Both the position numbers and the translations under genes were made by a program. A DNA stretch of 64,000 nucleotides from assembly GCA_000333855.2 (NCBI GenBank), contig CM007315.1:480026-544025 (forward strand), given 5' to 3'. Under the pieces are notes generated by a model. That model saw only the letters and a list, made by a program, of their open reading frames with translations. It ran no database searches and had not been told where the DNA came from. This DNA comes from Endotrypanum monterogeii. Lineage: Eukaryota; Euglenozoa; Kinetoplastea; Trypanosomatida; Trypanosomatidae. Of this stretch, positions 63,945 through 64,000 are shown one piece after another. Within the stretch, counting starts at the first letter, position 1. The number at the start of each line of letters is the position of its first letter.

Positions 63945-64000
63945 ATTAGTTATTTAGTTGTAGGTACGTACGAGGTAGGTAGGAGGAGGGAGGTAGGACG

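Larger units (their letters stand above)
58172..64000. other. 5.8-kb gene-free region upstream of the ABCC gene
   Basis: Low-complexity sequence with (TA)n at about 58194-58209, 58338-58358, 59764-59783, 60442-60462, 61752-61774 and 63854-63892, many A runs, and a (GGGGGA)n-like tract at about 59094-59116. More ordinary sequence occurs at about 62430-62650, 63040-63380 and 63590-63840. No convincing gene on either strand. It should include the leader of the ABCC gene and the 3' UTR of a gene beyond the right edge. Confidence 0.6.

Overview
The window looks like nuclear chromosome sequence from a trypanosomatid (kinetoplastid flagellate), probably of the Leishmania/Crithidia side rather than Trypanosoma brucei, although the genus cannot be fixed from this alone. 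The reasons are: all nine convincing protein genes lie on the minus strand with no opposing gene, as in a polycistronic directional gene cluster read right to left; no gene shows a clear intron; most genes are preceded on the sense strand by a pyrimidine tract ending in AG, as expected for spliced-leader trans-splicing; and the genes are separated by 1-8 kb of low-complexity (TA)n, (CA/GT)n, poly-A/T and purine/pyrimidine tracts. I see no promoter, rRNA, canonical tRNA or CRISPR array.

In transcription order (right to left): 64000-58172 non-coding low complexity; 58171-52679 an ABCC (MRP-type) transporter with an unusual CAP-Gly-like segment before its first membrane domain; 50066-42903 a 2,387-residue protein and 35220-31420 a 1,266-residue protein, which are diverged neighbouring paralogues of an unrecognised family, both starting MGxxPS; 29064-28699 a small LSD1-type zinc-finger protein; 25716-23440 an acidic, serine/threonine-rich protein with a C-terminal membrane segment; 22059-19033 a long coiled-coil protein; 16585-12467 a coiled-coil protein with a C-terminal SPRY domain; 11080-10061 a smaller coiled-coil protein; and 3513-1645 a cold-shock-domain protein whose domain is split by two insertions.

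The genes do not form an obvious pathway, as is normal in kinetoplastid clusters. Regulation is presumably post-transcriptional through long UTRs. Several start codons were moved from the longest open frame to the first ATG, because the open frame began with GTG and often ran through the predicted splice acceptor. The most interesting items are the CAP-Gly-like/ABCC combination, the paralogue pair, the doubly interrupted cold-shock domain, and a 72-nt cloverleaf-like element at 22762-22833.
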